Positions 49,831-58,895 of a stretch of 64,000 bases of DNA are shown piece after piece; the first letter of the stretch is position 1, and every line of letters begins with the position of its first letter. The notes beneath the pieces were generated by a model that searched no databases, had not been told where the DNA came from, and saw only the letters and a program-made list of their open reading frames with translations. Both the position numbers and the translations under genes were made by a program. The stretch comes from Zygotorulaspora mrakii (taxonomy: Eukaryota > Ascomycota > Saccharomycetes > Saccharomycetales > Saccharomycetaceae). The DNA lies in contig NC_050720.1 in assembly GCF_013402915.1 (NCBI RefSeq), positions 620,001-684,000 on the forward strand, written 5' to 3'.

Positions 49831-51261
49831 TCCGTGTACCCAACAGAAACCCAAAAAAGCTAATGTCGACAGCAACACAGGCCGCTGCTCCAGCGGAAGC
49901 TAATCGCGACGTTGCACTCGCCACAGCAATGCCAGAACAATGCCAACTCTGAAACAGCGAATAAGAAACTCCAGTCTGCCTCGCAGATACCACAACCTAG
50001 TTTCACTCTTTTCCACCTTGTTTCACATCTCCCCCTGCACGCCCTTCGTTATCAGCACACCAAGACTTTCCACACACAGCTTGCGCAATGCAAGTCGCCG
50101 CCGCCATGCAAATCTTGGTATGCAACTCCTTCCGCACCTTGCAAATCTAGTTTTCTGGTATCTTGCAGTCGTGACGTCCTCCGTTGGACATGCCTTCCGC
50201 CCATACTCTGAAGATCCTCATTTCTGTCGAACTGGCCCGTCCCAGTCTCTCCAGGTTACACGAATCCGCACTGCTCCCCTGCCGCCCGTTCGGGCGACAT
50301 GCATCGATCCCTCGCGCGCAAGCCAGCGCACCACAGCGAAACGAGTGCAAAAAAAGAAATCCCCAACCGTGCGAGCCCACACGTCCGCCGCAGGGCAGCA
50401 ACGACTTGTCTGCATTTGTCTCCTCCAACGCATCCTGCGGGTGCTTTTTTTCCTTTTTTGTATCTGGCTTTTGGCTTTTCCAACGAATGCATGTTGTTCC
50501 GCGTCCCCGAGTAACAGTGCCCACAGGCGCCCGTCCGTGCCCAGCAGCTGGTGCCGAGATTTTCCTCCGTCCACAGGCACGCGATCGGAAACTTCCCGTC
50601 CTATTTGGATCTTCTTTTCGGCCTGCAGGGGATTCTGCGCCTATCTTTGTCTTTGAATCGTAAACAAAGCAAACATTTCTATGGTTGCTAATTGGCAGTG
50701 ATCGCATATCTGGAAAATCCCAGGAAATTGGTAATTATCTCTCAGCGAGATATGTCCCAGAAAAGAAACGCAATTGGGGGCACACAGATATCGAGCTGTT
50801 CCACAGGCCTTATAACCGGATTTGCCCTTGTTTTATTGCTTTTAGATACGAATGCAGGTAGGAAAACAATGCAATCTCCATTACCCATCATGCTCCTTCC
50901 GTTGCCGATTTTAGTCTCCATTTGAAACATGTTAAAAATTTAATCAGAAAAATTGGGCTGTTGATGTCAATCGCGCCAATTTGTTCGTCATAGTTTTCCT
51001 TCAGAGGCAGATGCGTATACGTATATCTCTGTAGATGCATGTAGTGTCTGTTTGGAAATGGGTATTATAGTTGTATATATATGGATGTGCGCGCGTGTGT
51101 GTGGAAGACAGCGATCTTCTCTTATCAGAGAGTGTTTGATTTTGTGTCTGTATTTAAAGAGAGTAATTTAGGTTAGGTTAGGTTCGACTCGCGCAGGGTG
51201 AGAGAGCTTATATTAGATTAGTCTGGAACAGTCAAGGGTTATCCAAGCCAGTTCGAATAAC

Positions 51262-51962
51262 ATGATGCTAGGAGTGACGTCGACAGTTGCTCAGGACTAC
51301 AAGTATCTTGCGCCTAGGGCCAACGGTGTAGGGCGCGACCCGCAACAGTACTTTGCGGCCCCGTACCAGGTGCGGGCGGGGCCGTTGGGCCATGGGACGC
51401 CGTTGAACCCCGAGGTATCGGGCGGATCGTGCGGCAGCAGTGCGGGCTACTACACGTCGAGTCCCACTGCGAACTACGCGGATGCGCAGCCGTTGCCGCC
51501 GGCGCCGCTGTTGCAGTACTCGCACCAGCCGCAGCAGCTGGCGTATGAGTACACGACGGGCAGCCAGTGCTCGTCCAGCCGCAGCAGGAGCAGCAGCATA
51601 TCGATATCGCCGATCGTGAACAAGAGCCACATCAGACTGCCTCCGATATCCGCACTGGTGCCCGCCGCAGTGTACGCGCCGGAGAAGACTCCGCTGGATC
51701 ATTTGATGCCGTCCCCGTGCAATGGGTATCACTCGCAGTTGCCGCAGCAGGTTTTGGTGAGCGGCCCGGCGTTTCTGGAACATCAGCAGCATCTACATTC
51801 ACATTCCCATCCACATCTACCTTCGCATCCACACCAGCAGCTGCATTCACATCTACATCCGCATCCACACCAGCATCTACATCCGCAGCATTTACATCAA
51901 ACTAATATACCAGCACAGTTTTCACGACCAAGATACGACTCGGTTGTGCCAGAGCAGCAGCC

Positions 51963-51996
<34 letters not shown>

Positions 51997-52305
51997 GCTA
52001 ATGGCTACTACTCGAAAAATGACTCTTTCAAAATACAGTCTCCTTCATCGCTTAATGTAAACATTAATACCGATAACTTAGATCCATCGATAAGATACCG
52101 TAAACAATGTCCTGTATGTGGTAAAATATGTTCACGGCCATCAACTTTAAAGACACATCTGCTCATTCACACGGGAGATACTCCATTCAAGTGTACGTGG
52201 GAAGGTTGCAATAAATCTTTCAATGTCAAGAGTAATATGTTGAGACATCTCAAAAGTCATGAACGGAAACAGGCAAAGAAAGAAGGGAAAAAATCTGAGG
52301 TATAG
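51262..52305 (+). CDS. CMR3: C2H2 zinc-finger regulator, CMR3/YPR015C-like
   Basis: Putative transcription factor of 347 residues (yeast CMR3 has 317). Two C-terminal C2H2 fingers: Cys283/Cys286/His299/His303 and Cys311/Cys316/His329/His333, joined by the linker HTGDTPF; the text CPVCGKICSRPSTLKTH is typical of this family. The N-terminal 270 residues are low-complexity: Gln runs and a His/Pro/Ser/Leu repeat (about 177-213). Codon use in the first 500 bp is strikingly GC-rich, like the preceding gap, while the zinc-finger part is AT-rich. In S. cerevisiae YPR013C and YPR015C are paralogues at this locus; one copy is seen here. The start is the first of two tandem ATGs. Confidence 0.8.
51790..51903 (+). 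repeat. His-rich tandem repeat in the CMR3-like gene
   Basis: Imperfect repeats of CAT/CAC codons alternating with Ctn, TCn and CCn codons encode a stretch of about 40 residues in which nearly every second residue is His. A CAG/CAA run for polyglutamine follows at about 51,955-51,995. Confidence 0.85.
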
Positions 52306-53008
52306 GGGAAAGGTGCAGGTACGGGACATTTTCATATAGTAATATATCAAACTATGTTGAAATATACATCGATATTGTAAGATATATTAAAGAGATGACT
52401 TATAAGCATCAGAAATAAGACAATTGGTTTGAAAAACAAAATAAACGAAGTCAGATGAAACCCTAACAGAATGTCAATCGATACTGGAAAGATATCGGAT
52501 GACAGTCTATCGTGAGACGTTTACAGCTCACGAGTCTGACTACGAAGGAGTCTATGGCATGGAACAAGAAATAACAGTTGTACTGTGGATTCTATGGAAC
52601 TAGAAATGGTGTGATGACGATGAAAATTCTTCACTCGTCGTCCTCTCTTGTGGTTCAATAGGTGCGAAATATTAGGTATAAATACTGACGTATTTTCCAG
52701 ATATTAATCCAAGTTCAATTAGTTTTAGCTCAATTCATGATATAGAAAATCAAGGACTTATATATCTCTATAATTGAATATCATAGTATTATCATCAATG
52801 TCAAACCAAGTTACTATCAACAACGCCGAAGAAAACATTCTTTCCAAATAAACTAATGTATAATTTGACTTTCAATTTTAATAACAGTGCAGTTTACAGA
52901 TCAAAATGGAGTTTTGGAGGCGCATCGACAATACCATAACTACGGTCATGCTGGTAAGTATGTCCCTCTTGTATGAAACCTTACTTTCCACGATCATCAG
53001 AAGTATAT
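52306..53008. other. Intergenic region mostly occupied by an LTR
   Basis: Between the zinc-finger gene and the tRNA-Leu. The solo LTR (52355-52850) fills most of it. Between LTR and tRNA a short ATG frame begins at 52904 and runs into the tRNA; it is treated as chance. Confidence 0.6.
52350..52855 (+). mobile_element. Solo LTR of a Ty-like retrotransposon, copy 1
   Basis: A 496-bp element, 52355-52850, starting TGTTGAAATAT and ending TTTCCAAATA, with no internal coding region. It is flanked by a perfect 5-bp target duplication AACTA (52350-52354 and 52851-52855). A second copy in reverse orientation lies at 58901-59395 with about 94% identity by eye. A TATAAATA inside could be the element promoter. 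It ends 158 bp upstream of the tRNA-Leu gene, the position favoured by Ty1-type elements that target Pol III genes. The 3' end TA instead of the usual CA is fixed by the duplications in both copies. Confidence 0.88.
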
Positions 53009-53108
53009 GGGAGTTTGGCCGAGTGGTTTAAGGCGTCAGATTTAGGTTGTTATCAATTTAAATTCTCTGATATCTTCGGATGCAAGGGTTCGAATCCCTT
53101 AGCTCTCA
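53009..53108 (+). tRNA. tRNA-Leu (anticodon UAG) with an 18-base intron
   Basis: The acceptor stem GGGAGTT pairs with AGCTCTC (one G-T pair at each of two positions), with A73 as discriminator at 53108. The anticodon TAG sits in the loop of stem TCAGA/TCTGA, followed by G37 and an intron of about 18 bases, one base 3' of the anticodon as usual. The long variable arm is typical of tRNA-Leu, and the B box GGTTCGAATCC is intact. The exons match the S. cerevisiae tRNA-Leu(UAG) as recalled; the intron differs. A run of eight T (53109-53116) ends Pol III transcription. Confidence 0.96.
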
Positions 53109-53358
53109 TTTTTTTTCAATTAGGCTCTTGAGACGGATTAGCACAACACCCTCTATGAAGGTTTTACTTTCGTCTTATGGCCAGTACAGAATTATTATGT
53201 GCATTCTGATGTAATTTAAGTTGCTTTCTCCTATCCAACCTTGTAGCTGCAGGTCGAAAGAAGGAAAAAAATAAGTTTACTGATCTTATCTGAGATCTGC
53301 GTCACTTCGTTTAGCTCACAAAAAAAAAAGTTTGAAGAATGGTTGAACAGACACAGTG

Positions 53359-54342
53359 ATGTCAAGTGTCATCGAGGCTGAGCTGGATACTAGTTCAATC
53401 AAGCAGATACTGAAACACGATTCCAATGTTGCGTTCATTGCGGGTGGTATAGCTGGAGCAGTGTCACGAACGATTGTATCACCTTTTGAAAGAGTTAAGA
53501 TTCTTTTACAAGTGCAGAATTCCAGCAATGCATATAACCAAGGTATTTTCAATGCAATAAAACAAGTCTACCAGGAAGAAGGTGTCAAAGGGTTATTTAG
53601 AGGCAATGGATTAAATTGTATTAGAATATTCCCATACAGCGCAGTGCAATTCGTTGTTTATGAAAGCTCTAAAAAACATATCTTCGGTGTCGATGGTGTT
53701 AGAAGGAACGAGCAACTAACCAATGGACAACGCTTATTTAGTGGTGCATTATGCGGAGGTGCGAGCGTCGTGGCTACGTATCCTTTGGATTTAGTAAGGA
53801 CAAGATTATCCATTCAAACAGCAAATTTGAAAAACTTACAGAAATCTAAGGCGAAAAGTATAGTTAAACCACCTGGTGTCTGGGAACTTTTGTGTAAAAT
53901 ATTTCGAGAAGAAGGTAACATTAAAGGCTTATACAGAGGTGTTTGGCCCACAAGTTTAGGCGTTGTACCATATGTTGCCATCAATTTTGCCGTCTACGAG
54001 CAATTGAAAGAATTTATGCCCAACAGCAAAGTCAATGGGAGATCCACGTGGAATGAAAACGTCTGTAAACTACTTATTGGTGCCATTAGTGGAGGAGCAT
54101 CTCAAACTTTAACTTATCCATTCGATTTACTGCGGAGACGATTCCAGGTTCTCTCCATGGGAAATAGCGAGCTTGGCTTTCATTATACCAGTGTTACTGA
54201 CTCCTTGATTACAATTGGTAAGACTGAGGGATTCAAGGGCTACTACAAGGGTCTGACTGCCAATCTGTTCAAAGTGATACCTTCAACTGCGGCAAGCTGG
54301 CTTGTCTACGAGTTTGTCTGCGAAACCATGAGAAACTGGTGA
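53359..54342 (+). CDS. Mitochondrial carrier, YPR011C type (APS/PAPS or CoA-like transport)
   Basis: Inner-membrane carrier of 327 residues from the ATG at 53359 (326 in S. cerevisiae YPR011C, reported to carry adenosine 5'-phosphosulfate and PAPS). Three repeats each have the carrier signature: PFERVKILLQ, PLDLVRTRLS and PFDLLRRRFQ, followed by GLYRG/GLFRG motifs. There is no extra N-terminal domain. The open frame starts one codon earlier at GTG; the ATG is used. It lies between the CMR3-like gene and YPR010C-A as in yeast, although LTR and tRNA sequences are inserted upstream. Confidence 0.92.
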   Translation: MSSVIEAELDTSSIKQILKHDSNVAFIAGGIAGAVSRTIVSPFERVKILLQVQNSSNAYNQGIFNAIKQVYQEEGVKGLFRGNGLNCIRIFPYSAVQFVVYESSKKHIFGVDGVRRNEQLTNGQRLFSGALCGGASVVATYPLDLVRTRLSIQTANLKNLQKSKAKSIVKPPGVWELLCKIFREEGNIKGLYRGVWPTSLGVVPYVAINFAVYEQLKEFMPNSKVNGRSTWNENVCKLLIGAISGGASQTLTYPFDLLRRRFQVLSMGNSELGFHYTSVTDSLITIGKTEGFKGYYKGLTANLFKVIPSTAASWLVYEFVCETMRNW

Positions 54343-54645
54343 ATATAAAAGCAAGTATCGTGACCATCTCTCTCGGTCACCTCATTTATAGCATATCATC
54401 TGTAACATTTACAAGAACACTATTCTACATTTATGGCCTTATTTAGTGTTATGGACCAATCATATCGCTGAAAAGTTCGTTATAGTCAAAATCTTCGTCG
54501 TCAGTGATACATATTCTCGAAAAATAGTTTCAATGAGCTTTGATTTTTAGCTCAAGTTATATCAATTCTAGAATGTAGTCCTTATTGATATGGTGACGAT
54601 AACGATCTTTTTCAGCAAAGATACAGCAAACAACCTATATACGAA

Positions 54646-55075
54646 ATGAGAGCAGCACAATTACTTTTAAATCAAGCCGTATGTTATAGTGGGTAGTGGG
54701 TAGAGACATGTCCATCATGACCGTGGGGTTGGTCTTTATAGAGATCGTTTTGAGATCATTTTGTATGACCGAGATTACATCCGATATGTGCGGACCTTTT
54801 ACATGGAAGCAGGAACATTTCTCATCAATATTGTCTAGTTTACTAACCTCTTACATGAATGTTTAATTACATTTATTTCACAGAAAAAGGGTTCTGGTCT
54901 TGGTATTCCAGTTGAATTGACACCATTGTTTTTTGCGATGGGTTTGGCGTTGGCCTCTGGTACTTATTTTACATACAAGAAGTTTATGTATGATGATTCC
55001 TTGAGAGTCACTAAGAACCCTCAACTATCGGATTTAGACAGGGTTTTAACAGAATCTGCCGAAAAGAAAGATTAA
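54646..55075 (+). CDS. Small mitochondrial-type protein of 74 residues, YPR010C-A family, spliced
   Basis: Two exons: 54646-54678 (11 codons, MRAAQLLLNQA) and 54884-55075 (63 codons and stop). The intron of 205 bp has GTATGT at 54679, TACTAAC at 54841-54847 and CAG at 54881-54883, all perfect yeast signals, with 33 bases between branch point and acceptor. The joined protein starts as the S. cerevisiae YPR010C-A does and continues with PVELTPLFF and one membrane segment FAMGLALASGTYFTYKK, then a charged tail. Family role is poorly known; a mitochondrial inner-membrane location is reported for the yeast protein as far as I recall. It sits beside YPR011C, as expected. Confidence 0.9.
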
Positions 55076-55326
55076 AGACACGGGTCGTTTGGTTGATCTT
55101 AATGGTAAAATAAGAAAAAACAACACTATTTATTCGTTGAAACTTACTATGTGTTTAAGCTAACTAAAAATAACATTCTCTATAAACAAAAATAATATAA
55201 AAGATGGGAGTTTTATTTTAACTGAATTTAATGAATTTCCGAATATAACGTTTTTTTAATAATTTGGAACACAGAATATTGATATTAATATATTGAGCAT
55301 GAATGTAAATAAGAACTATAAAAATT

Positions 55327-57207
55327 TTATGAAGAGTAAGAAGTTGATAAGTCGATGTTGGCATTATTTTTCATTTCGTAATTACCAATAGTATCATTTC
55401 CAGAGGACAATCCCTTCGCTTCCCTTGCTTTATTCGATAGCACAGTGCTGATTTTTGGTGATCTTTGACCATCCAAAACACTTAGATTTTCCTGTTGAAG
55501 CTCGATATCATCGATGAGTTCTTCATCCAATTCTTGTGGGATAGCCAGGTTTAAGATAATGGCAAAGATACCACAGATGGTAAAACTGGATTCCATAACA
55601 AGGATAATGGCATCGTAAAAACCAGATAAAGCATGGTTGTCACCAGTGTATGTGAAAACGTAATCGAACCAATTTGGTACTAAAATTGCACCAAAACCAG
55701 GTAATAAGCAACCGGTCAACACAAATCTGTCTCTTCTTGTGAATGGTATAGTTGAAATGATTTTCAAACCTGCAACTGCAACTGTAGTAAATAAGAATGT
55801 TGTCATACCACCAAGTACCGGCTTGGGAATACTGACCAATGCAGCACCGAACTTTGCAAAAATACCCATAACAATCATGAAAAAGCAACACCAATAACCA
55901 ACTTGTCTACTTGCACATTTCGTCAAAGAAATAACACCATTATTTTGAGCAAATGTTGACATCGGTGTCACAGTGAATAATGGTGAAAGGATACCACTCA
56001 AACCATCTGATAGAATACCACCCTGGATTCTCGACTCGTAAAGTGATCCTTCAACTTCTAATCTGGAGACATCGCTTGTTGCAGTAATATCACCAATTGC
56101 TTCCTGAGCCAAAACAACAAACATAACCAAAGTTGGCAGAACTGCTGGGCCATACACTCTCAATTTAAAAGTATGCACCCAGAAAAATGTTACAGCAGGT
56201 GCAATTCTTATAGTTGAAGGAGTGAAATAACCCGCTGCTGCTGCAACGATACAACCAACGATTAATCCCACAATAACTGCACAAGATTTCATAATTGGTG
56301 GACCATATTTTTCGCAAATAATAATAGTGAAAAAAACGAGGAAACCCAAGCCAATAAATTTAGCTGATCCCCATGGAGCTGCTTGAGGACCACCTTCAAA
56401 TGGACATATTGCTCCAACACAACCACTACCGCCAACCCAATCGTTAAATCCACTTTGAATCAATGGAACTGCAATACAAAGGACAACTGGGCCAGTAACG
56501 ATCTTAGGGAACACTTTCTGCAGAATCTTTGGTGGTGTAAAAGATAGCAATATTTCCAACAATGCGCAACAGCATGCTGTACCTAAGATTGCACCGTAAC
56601 CATCTTCGCATGGAAGTCTAGTGCCATCACTGCTAGTAGGACAAAACCCACTCGTATACATCACCGGTATCGATTTCGACACAATACCAATGACAGCAAA
56701 AGAAGTACCAACAACAGATAACAAACCAGAACCGATATAATAAGAGGTGAACGGGATTTTGAACCGTGTGATCTGCACAGACGAAAGAATACCCGAACTA
56801 ATCAATGAAGCGGACACTAGATATTGCGTCTTCAGCTCATCAAAATTCGCAATGCCCGAAATGATCATAGGTGGTGTTATCACACCCGCCAACATCGACA
56901 AGGCATGCTGTAAACCCAGTAGAAATCCCAAAACTACCGGAACGTCCTCATTCAACGAGAAAAATGGTTGATCAACCTTGGGTAACTCGATACCCCTTTT
57001 CTTGTTGATCCAGTTTCTGAAAGGGTACGATGGTGTGAACAGGTACCTGTAGTTATAGTCACCCAGCAGACCCTCCTTTGTGGTGAACTTGAAGACGACC
57101 CACAAAATGAAATCTCTAAATTTTTGCAAGAATGTCAACCCACATTTGCGCTCTTCATGCAACTCGTGGTCCTCCGCACTGTAATTATCTCCTAGACCTG
57201 TTTCCAT
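55327..57207 (-). CDS. Purine permease (uric acid/xanthine), NAT/NCS2 family
   Basis: Proton-coupled uptake of uric acid and xanthine at the plasma membrane, by likeness to Aspergillus UapA/UapC. From the ATG at 57207 it has 626 residues. Hallmarks: QH in TM1 (Gln100-His101, LGLQHALSML), the TM8 set QEAIGD (Glu369, Asp373) and the NAT signature QNNGVISLTK (421-430), which fits [QEP]NxGxxxxT[RKG]. About 14 hydrophobic segments are visible, and the C-terminal tail is acidic (ELDEELIDDIEL). S. cerevisiae has no NAT member, so the gene is absent there. It occupies the space between YPR010C-A and RPA135. The frame extends six codons upstream to a TTG. Substrate is inferred. Confidence 0.9.
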   Translation of the reverse strand: METGLGDNYSAEDHELHEERKCGLTFLQKFRDFILWVVFKFTTKEGLLGDYNYRYLFTPSYPFRNWINKKRGIELPKVDQPFFSLNEDVPVVLGFLLGLQHALSMLAGVITPPMIISGIANFDELKTQYLVSASLISSGILSSVQITRFKIPFTSYYIGSGLLSVVGTSFAVIGIVSKSIPVMYTSGFCPTSSDGTRLPCEDGYGAILGTACCCALLEILLSFTPPKILQKVFPKIVTGPVVLCIAVPLIQSGFNDWVGGSGCVGAICPFEGGPQAAPWGSAKFIGLGFLVFFTIIICEKYGPPIMKSCAVIVGLIVGCIVAAAAGYFTPSTIRIAPAVTFFWVHTFKLRVYGPAVLPTLVMFVVLAQEAIGDITATSDVSRLEVEGSLYESRIQGGILSDGLSGILSPLFTVTPMSTFAQNNGVISLTKCASRQVGYWCCFFMIVMGIFAKFGAALVSIPKPVLGGMTTFLFTTVAVAGLKIISTIPFTRRDRFVLTGCLLPGFGAILVPNWFDYVFTYTGDNHALSGFYDAIILVMESSFTICGIFAIILNLAIPQELDEELIDDIELQQENLSVLDGQRSPKISTVLSNKAREAKGLSSGNDTIGNYEMKNNANIDLSTSYSS

Positions 57208-58603
57208 CCTGCGCAAATCTAACAACTGATGCCTTCGTATGTGATATATTGAAGTCTACAGTCTGCACAGGTCCCTTGCCTTACTTGCAAGAATTTACTT
57301 CCATTTATATATATTTCATGCATCGATAGAGCCGCCTCAGTGAATCACAGATTACCATAGCTTCATCGAAGCTGACAAAGATGTCACCATGCCTATAGCC
57401 ATTTTTCTGCATAAAAACTCTTTATGATTACGACAATCACTATCGGTAATAACCGTCTGGCCGGGTTATCAGACCTTATCAACTTTGTCTACTTCATAGG
57501 GTGCATCATTTTCACGCATCTAACGACGTAAACCTACATGAAAAAGAATGGAAAGAAGTGATAGCACAAGAATCGGACTGGCTGCATGCATGTCGTGCCG
57601 TGCTCGCCACTAGATCAATTGGCAGGGATTTTGCCGATTATGTGCTGCGCTCAAATTTTCCCTCAACTATGGGGAATTACGTTCGTAGGCCAAATGCCAT
57701 TAGTTTCTTGTAACCTCATTTCCACTGCCCCTCCTCCCGCCTCTTGAGCAAAAGTAGCGATCTGCGTGCGTCTCGGAGAAGATAAGATAGTAGAGACCTT
57801 ACGCAGTTAGTATACTGAAAGATGATTAGTCCTTATATGATCGGCGTTCTTTAACTTGGTTGAATAACGCAGTTTGCTCTGAGCATTTGAGCGAACAGAT
57901 CAGGTTCTGCGTTGGAGCGTGCTCGTTGACGTGCAGCTCTAAACTGGAATTTGCGTTTGTTCTTATGAAGTGCAGAACCTCAAGGCAATCCCCAGTTCAG
58001 CAGGGCCGTGCCCGCATTGTGCTGGCATCTTCGATCCAGATTCTAGAACCCTGCGATGCCCGGGGTATTATTAATAAAATTAATAATAAATTTTATATCG
58101 GATCTTACAATTGATGCTGGCGCTACTAAAGGAGTACCAAGAGTATAATTATCTGAATGCTTCTCAATCGATATATTAATAGAGCATAAGAGAATAATTA
58201 AGACTTAACATTATTGAATTTAAAAAGATGATTATATTCAACGGTTGCTAACGATATTTCAGTATTTTACTTTACCTTGAAATTATTAAGTGGCTATACT
58301 GTAAGAGTACGGCCTAAGTAAATATAAATATATCTTTGACAGGACAATTCTAGATAAATTGTGTTACATCTTACCAATTATTGAAAAAAAAATATTCGGG
58401 AAGATCTACAATTTCGTATAGAAATAATATTATTTTTTGTCACGTATGCGCTAAATAGTGTATACTGTGAGGGATGATTGGCAATAGAGAATTGTGCGGG
58501 AGGAACTGTGAGACTGCCAGAGCTAGTGACGGGCTGGACCGTGTAACAGCTTAGATATATATGGGAAGAAGGCAATATGGAGGTCGCCATCCAACAAAAA
58601 ATT
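57208..58603. other. Intergenic region: permease promoter and AT-rich tract
   Basis: A 1.4-kb gap between the permease start and the tRNA-Lys terminator. The first 300 bp hold the permease promoter. From about 58,050 to 58,450 the DNA is AT-rich and contains TAAATATAAAT (58319-58329), which fits the 11-bp ARS consensus on the minus strand; such matches are common by chance. Short frames at 57,501-57,713 and 57,860-58,114 have no recognisable content. Confidence 0.4.
57303..57480 (-). promoter_or_regulatory. Permease promoter: CGG-N6-CCG site, two GATA sites, TATA box
   Basis: TCGG-TAATAA-CCG (57443-57455) has the CGG-N6-CCG layout bound by Ppr1 and by Aspergillus UaY, the activator of uapA. 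Two TTATC motifs (57466-57470 and 57476-57480), read as GATAA on the gene strand, lie next to it and would be sites of Gln3/Gat1 nitrogen control. TATATATA near 57305-57312 lies about 100 bp before the ATG. Together they fit a gene induced by purines and repressed by good nitrogen sources. Confidence 0.6.
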
Positions 58604-58676
58604 AGCCCTGTAGGGGGCTCGAACCCCTAACCTTGTGATTAAGAGTCACACGCGCTACCGATTGCGCCAACAAGGC
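58604..58676 (-). tRNA. tRNA-Lys (anticodon CUU)
   Basis: 73 bases, beginning GCCTTGTTGGCGCAATCGG on the minus strand, with anticodon loop ACTCTTAAT (CTT), the B box GGTTCGAGCCC and acceptor end ACAGGGCT pairing with the 5' end. It agrees with S. cerevisiae tRNA-Lys(CUU) except for a compensated pair in the anticodon stem (GTGTGAC/GTCACAC). No intron. Six T downstream (complement of 58596-58601) end transcription. Confidence 0.97.
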
Positions 58677-58895
58677 TTTTAAAACTATGATGTGAAATGG
58701 GAAACGTATCCAATCTACACTGGTTATTGTAGCACGCGGTTCAGGCGCTTTCCAAACACCGGTCTTTGATAACAAAAACAGTATCTAGTTCCCGTGTTCT
58801 GTGTCTGTGGCAATCGCTTCCAGTATCAGCTATAATTACACACTGCTGCTATTTTTGCATCCTGGTGCCGCCTCCTCGTTTACGGTTGCTTTTTC

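Larger units (their letters stand above)
48909..51261. other. Long GC-rich intergenic stretch between TIF6 and the CMR3-like gene
   Basis: A 2.35-kb gap. From about 49,300 to 50,650 the sequence is clearly richer in G and C than the rest: two hand-counted 60-base lines give 39/60 (49,561) and 35/60 (50,221), against 20/60 in AGC1 (27,001). This suppresses stops, so frames of 160-240 codons are open on both strands at once (for example 48,996-49,637 minus and 49,940-50,656 plus), but their products are Ser/Arg/Cys/His-rich, overlap one another and resemble no family I know. Repeats and hairpins occur inside. The last ~550 bp (50,700-51,260) are AT-richer and look like an ordinary promoter. Confidence 0.6.

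Noticed and set aside
49940..50656. 238-codon plus-strand frame in the GC-rich stretch
   Set aside because: The minus strand has a 186-codon frame over the same bases; composition is Arg/Ser/Pro/His/Cys-rich and non-family-like; no promoter or orthologue evidence.
51168..51184. TTAGGT repeats as interstitial telomere sequence
   Set aside because: Only three units, and budding yeast telomere repeats are not of this type; probably a simple promoter repeat.
51181..51191. GGTTCGACTC as a Pol III B box of a tRNA gene
   Set aside because: No matching A box, acceptor stem or T-run terminator around it.
52904..53030. Short frame starting MEFWRRIDNTITTVML between LTR 1 and the tRNA-Leu
   Set aside because: It runs into the tRNA gene and stops there; a GTAAGT after codon 16 resembles a splice site, but no acceptor with branch point makes a sensible second exon.
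58319..58329. ARS consensus match as a replication origin
   Set aside because: An 11-bp AT-rich match is expected by chance in such sequence; no functional evidence, so only mentioned in the intergenic entry.
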